From Pyronema omphalodes (taxonomy: Eukaryota; Ascomycota; Pezizomycetes; Pezizales; Pyronemataceae), in the NCBI GenBank assembly GCA_024516155.1, contig JAJJXM010000080.1:1-64000 (forward strand): 64,000 nucleotides of DNA, given 5' to 3'. The notes under the pieces are model-generated. The model was not told the DNA's origin. It made no database searches and saw nothing but the letters and a program-made list of their open reading frames with translations. This document shows positions 61,274-64,000 of this stretch, piece by piece. Numbering within the stretch: position 1 is the first letter of the stretch; the number at the start of each line of letters is the position of its first letter. The translations under genes were made by a program, and so were the position numbers.

Positions 61274-63420
61274 ATGCTCACAACCGCCGTCTGCACCCGC
61301 GCTCGCAGCCCAGGTCCACCCGCCTCCTCCTCCGGTCTAGGTCCCGACCACTCACCCGCCCTCACCTCCTCCTTCCCCGCCGAAACCACCACCGAACGCC
61401 CGAAAACTGCTCCAGTACAGCGAACCCATCGAATTCCCCGCCTGCCACACCTTCCGCACCTCCCGCACCTCCCGCGACCTTCCCTCGCTCCTCTCCACAG
61501 CATCCACACCCTCCTATCCCGTATCCTTCGTCGCCCTGATACCGATCCCGACCTCCCACCGGAATTTTCCACCTGCGATCCCGCCAACCCATCCGACGCA
61601 GCCTGCGCTCCATCCCCGGAGTTATTCACAGCTTCTGAATTATCTGCGGCGGGGGAAATTGAGATTGAAGAAGCCCCACCGACTGAAGCGCAGTGTGTAA
61701 CTCATTTGTTACTGCTAGAGGCGTTCTGGAAATGGAAGGAAGATGTATTGAAGGATCAGGAGCTGGCGGCGTTTGTGAGGGAAGCACTGGGAAGGGATGA
61801 TTTGGGCATTTTGGATAGTTTTGAACATTTGCATGATGCGGATCAACCCCAGGTGGTGAAGGAGGGGGAGAAGGAGGCTGCGGATAATGGATTGGGAAAG
61901 GAGAAGGAGGAGCTTTGGAAGTTGGTGTTGGAGTTGGCGGTTTTGAGGTACGAGGCTTGGTGGAAGGCGGTTGGAAGGGAGCTGGAGAAGTTGGTTTGGG
62001 AGGAGAAACGGGGTGATGCGGAGGAAGAGGGAGAGGGATGGAAAGGAACTAGGACTGGAGCACCGGAGAAGGTGGTCAGAGAAATGAAGGAGGAGTGGGT
62101 TCCGCCTATTGGTAGGTTTTCTGGGGTATATTATGCCGTTTTCCAGAAGTATATGATTATTATCATTTTCTGGGGAACTGCCATAATATATCCAAGCTGT
62201 ATGATGCAAAATTTTGAAGACTTTCAACTGACTTAATTACAGATGTACTCCTCATCTGGCACACGGCCTTATTGTCACCCCGTAGCTATTACGATGATTC
62301 CCTCGCTCTTGGAATTCCCTCCATTTTATCCCTCTCATTCCCCTGGGTTCATCTCCACAAATTCCTCTCCCCATCCGACCTATCCTACACCCTCCCCACC
62401 TCCTCCGCCTCCTTCTTCACCCTCTCAACCTCCCAAGACCCCTCCCTGATCCAGCACCTTTTAATCACCTCCCCTGGCACCCCACGTCTCCCACAACTCG
62501 ACATATCCTGCCCCAAATGCGATGCCGATCACACCATCTGCATTTCCTCCTACAGCACCCTCAACCTCCGCTGCATCTGCACCTTCCAGATAACCCAACC
62601 TAGCCTTGCCGCCGCCCGACTCCGCTCTGACATCGCCTCTCTCCTCGAGGACGGCCCCGGAGTTCGTGGCACCTTCTCCCCACCCTTCCCCGCCGGAGAA
62701 GCCATCAACCAAGCCTTAAAATCCTACTACCTAGGCCCCCCCGCGCTTCTAACCCACCCCACCATCTCTGACCTCCTAACCCCCCTGGACAACCCCACCG
62801 CCATCGAAAAATTCTACCTCTCCACCCCTCCGCACAGCAGCTCCTCCATCTCCCTCTCCTCCGCAGTTCTCCGCCAGGGTTTATTCATCGACAAAATGCA
62901 ACACTTCCTCTGGCTTCGTAGTCCGTCTATATCCCCTCTCCTCCAGCGTGCCAAGGAGAAATACCGAACCTTCTTCGACCTCTTCCAGAGGTTCCCCGGC
63001 GAAACTATGGTTCCTAGTCTAGACACGGATCTGGTCTGGCATACACACCTCCTCACTCCGGCGAGATATTATTACTGGGCCACGCAGAAATGTGATAGGT
63101 GGATTGGACATGATGATGATATGGGTGCGGAGACGACTGAGGCTGCGTGGGAGGCTACGTTGCGGAGATGGGAGGAGGTCGCGCCGGAGATGGAGTATGC
63201 GGGATGTTTCTGTTGGGGGTGTGAAATGGAGCGAGAGGGCGGGGAGTTGCAGGGGTGGTGGGGGAGAAGAGGGGCGGTAAGGAGACGCAGGGAATGGGAG
63301 AGGAGGGTTACGGTGGAGTTTTGGAGGGCGGTCGAGAGGAGGAGGCAACAGGGGGAGGAGGCGTTGGGGAGGAGTGAGTTGAGTAGGGTTCTGCAGGAGG
63401 GGCCGAGGAGGAGGAGGTAG
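61274..63420 (+). CDS. DUF1399 / glycine-rich-domain-like protein
   Basis: Two exons (61274-62111 and 62243-63420) join in phase to 671 residues. DUF1399 hallmarks are CVTHLLLLEAFWKWKEDV at about 145, DVLLIWHTALLSPRSYYDD just after the splice, a Cys-x2-Cys (ISCPKCDADH) around 360, and the second PSLDTDLVWHTHLLTPARYYYW block near 570, followed by CFCWGCEME. Members of this family in fungi and plants lack a settled biochemical role. The first 100 residues are Pro/Ser/Arg-rich and poorly conserved in type, so the start is uncertain. The tail is very Arg/Glu-rich. Codon use is strongly G/C-biased compared with the spacers. Confidence 0.8.
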
Positions 63421-63593
63421 TGGTTGCGGTTGATGTTGGTTGGGAAACTGGGACAGATATTTTCTACTTTCTTTGTTGTTCTTTCATTCTTTGTTGTTTT
63501 TTGGTACTGACTTACAGATTGATATTTTCGGAATTCGTATAGCGTAGCATAGCGTTGATTAGCGAAGCTTAGCTAAGATTAGAGTAACATAAA

Positions 63594-63690
63594 GCATATT
63601 AGCATATTAGCATATCAGCATATTGGCATAGTAGCATATTAGCATATTAGCATATTAGCATATCAGCATATTAGCCTATTAGCATATTAA
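63594..63690. repeat. CATATTAGCA 10-bp tandem repeat
   Basis: About ten units with single-base variants (CATATCAGCA, CATATTGGCA). Related TAGCGTAGCA words precede it. Confidence 0.85.
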
Positions 63691-63840
63691 CCGCCATATA
63701 GCGCGGTTGTGTTTAGCGGGGGATGTATGTTTTCGAATTTATGGTTTTTTTAGTATCTATGATTTTGAATCGCTGGGGATTGTCGAGGATTGATGAAGAC
63801 CGTTGGTAATGCTTGGAGACTGCTGAAGACCAGCAATAAC

Positions 63841-64000
63841 CCCCATCAACCAATAACCCCCAATAACCACCACTCACCCCACCCCAACTCACCCCCACCC
63901 CCACCCCAACTCACCATCAACAAACAACCCAAGCCCCACTCACCCCCACCCCCACCCCAACTCACCATCAACGCACAACCAAAGCCCCATGTTCACCCAG
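63841..64000. repeat. C-rich imperfect tandem repeat
   Basis: CTCACCCCCACCCCCACCCC followed by AACTCACCATCAAC occurs twice about 50 bases apart, with shorter ACCCCAACTCACC variants before. It continues to the window edge. Confidence 0.7.

Larger units (their letters stand above)
63421..64000. other. 3' flank with tandem repeats at window end
   Basis: No gene. CATATTAGCA units occupy 63594-63690; a C-rich imperfect repeat occupies 63841-64000. Confidence 0.6.

Noticed and set aside
63594..63690. Regular CATATTAGCA array considered as CRISPR
   Set aside because: No spacers between units and a eukaryotic context; a simple tandem repeat.

Overview
This window reads as nuclear DNA of a filamentous ascomycete. 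The genes carry short introns (about 46-80 bp, GTATGT/GTAAGT-type donors, short acceptors). The protein families are typically fungal: SLX4 with fungal motifs, a quinate-permease-like sugar porter, a fungal three-finger C2H2 block and a Kex2-processed small secreted protein. The 5S rRNA genes are dispersed rather than in rDNA. Genes are sparse (about 11 in 64 kb) and lie in long spacers full of decayed transposons, which fits a repeat-rich Pezizomycete (truffle or morel type). That taxonomic guess is inference.

Layout. 0.5-3 kb: M28 glutamate-carboxypeptidase-like membrane protease (minus). 3-8.4 kb: spacer with a 776-bp terminal-inverted-repeat element (4495-5270). 8.5-9.9 kb: copia-Gag/C2H2 fusion gene. 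9.9-13.1 kb: spacer. 13.2-15.7 kb: ten-exon MFS multidrug-type transporter (minus) with a MITE in its last intron and a one-base frame break. 18.6-22.2 kb: SLX4 with a one-base frame break. 22.6-24.5 kb: malic enzyme pseudogene broken by many single-base indels. 24.5-38 kb: repeat-rich spacer with a LINE RNase H remnant (28.6-30.05 kb), a perfect 20-bp-arm hairpin, local duplications, a 5S rRNA gene (35.94 kb) and a 66-bp LINE stub. 38.7-39.3 kb: small secreted cysteine-containing protein. 41.5 kb: KEN-box small protein. 42.5-43.9 kb: inverted second copy of the 5S-bearing segment plus a truncated LINE. 44.8 kb: tRNA-like gene. 45.5-47.3 kb: secreted type-B carboxylesterase (minus). 49.1-51.4 kb: diverged tandem duplication, one copy holding a 76-bp hairpin MITE. 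53.1-55.2 kb: sugar porter, followed by a 182-bp MITE. 56.3-57.0 kb: micro- and minisatellites. 57.5-59.9 kb: kelch-BTB protein (minus). 61.3-63.4 kb: DUF1399 protein. 63.6-64 kb: AT-rich and C-rich tandem repeats.

The genes do not form an obvious pathway cluster. The main theme is mobile-element activity: domestication (Gag-C2H2), MITE insertions inside or beside genes with visible target duplications, LINE stubs with target duplications, and segmental duplications in which 5S rRNA stays identical while its flanks diverge. Exon limits below were worked out by hand from splice consensus, reading phase and family conservation. No database search was possible.
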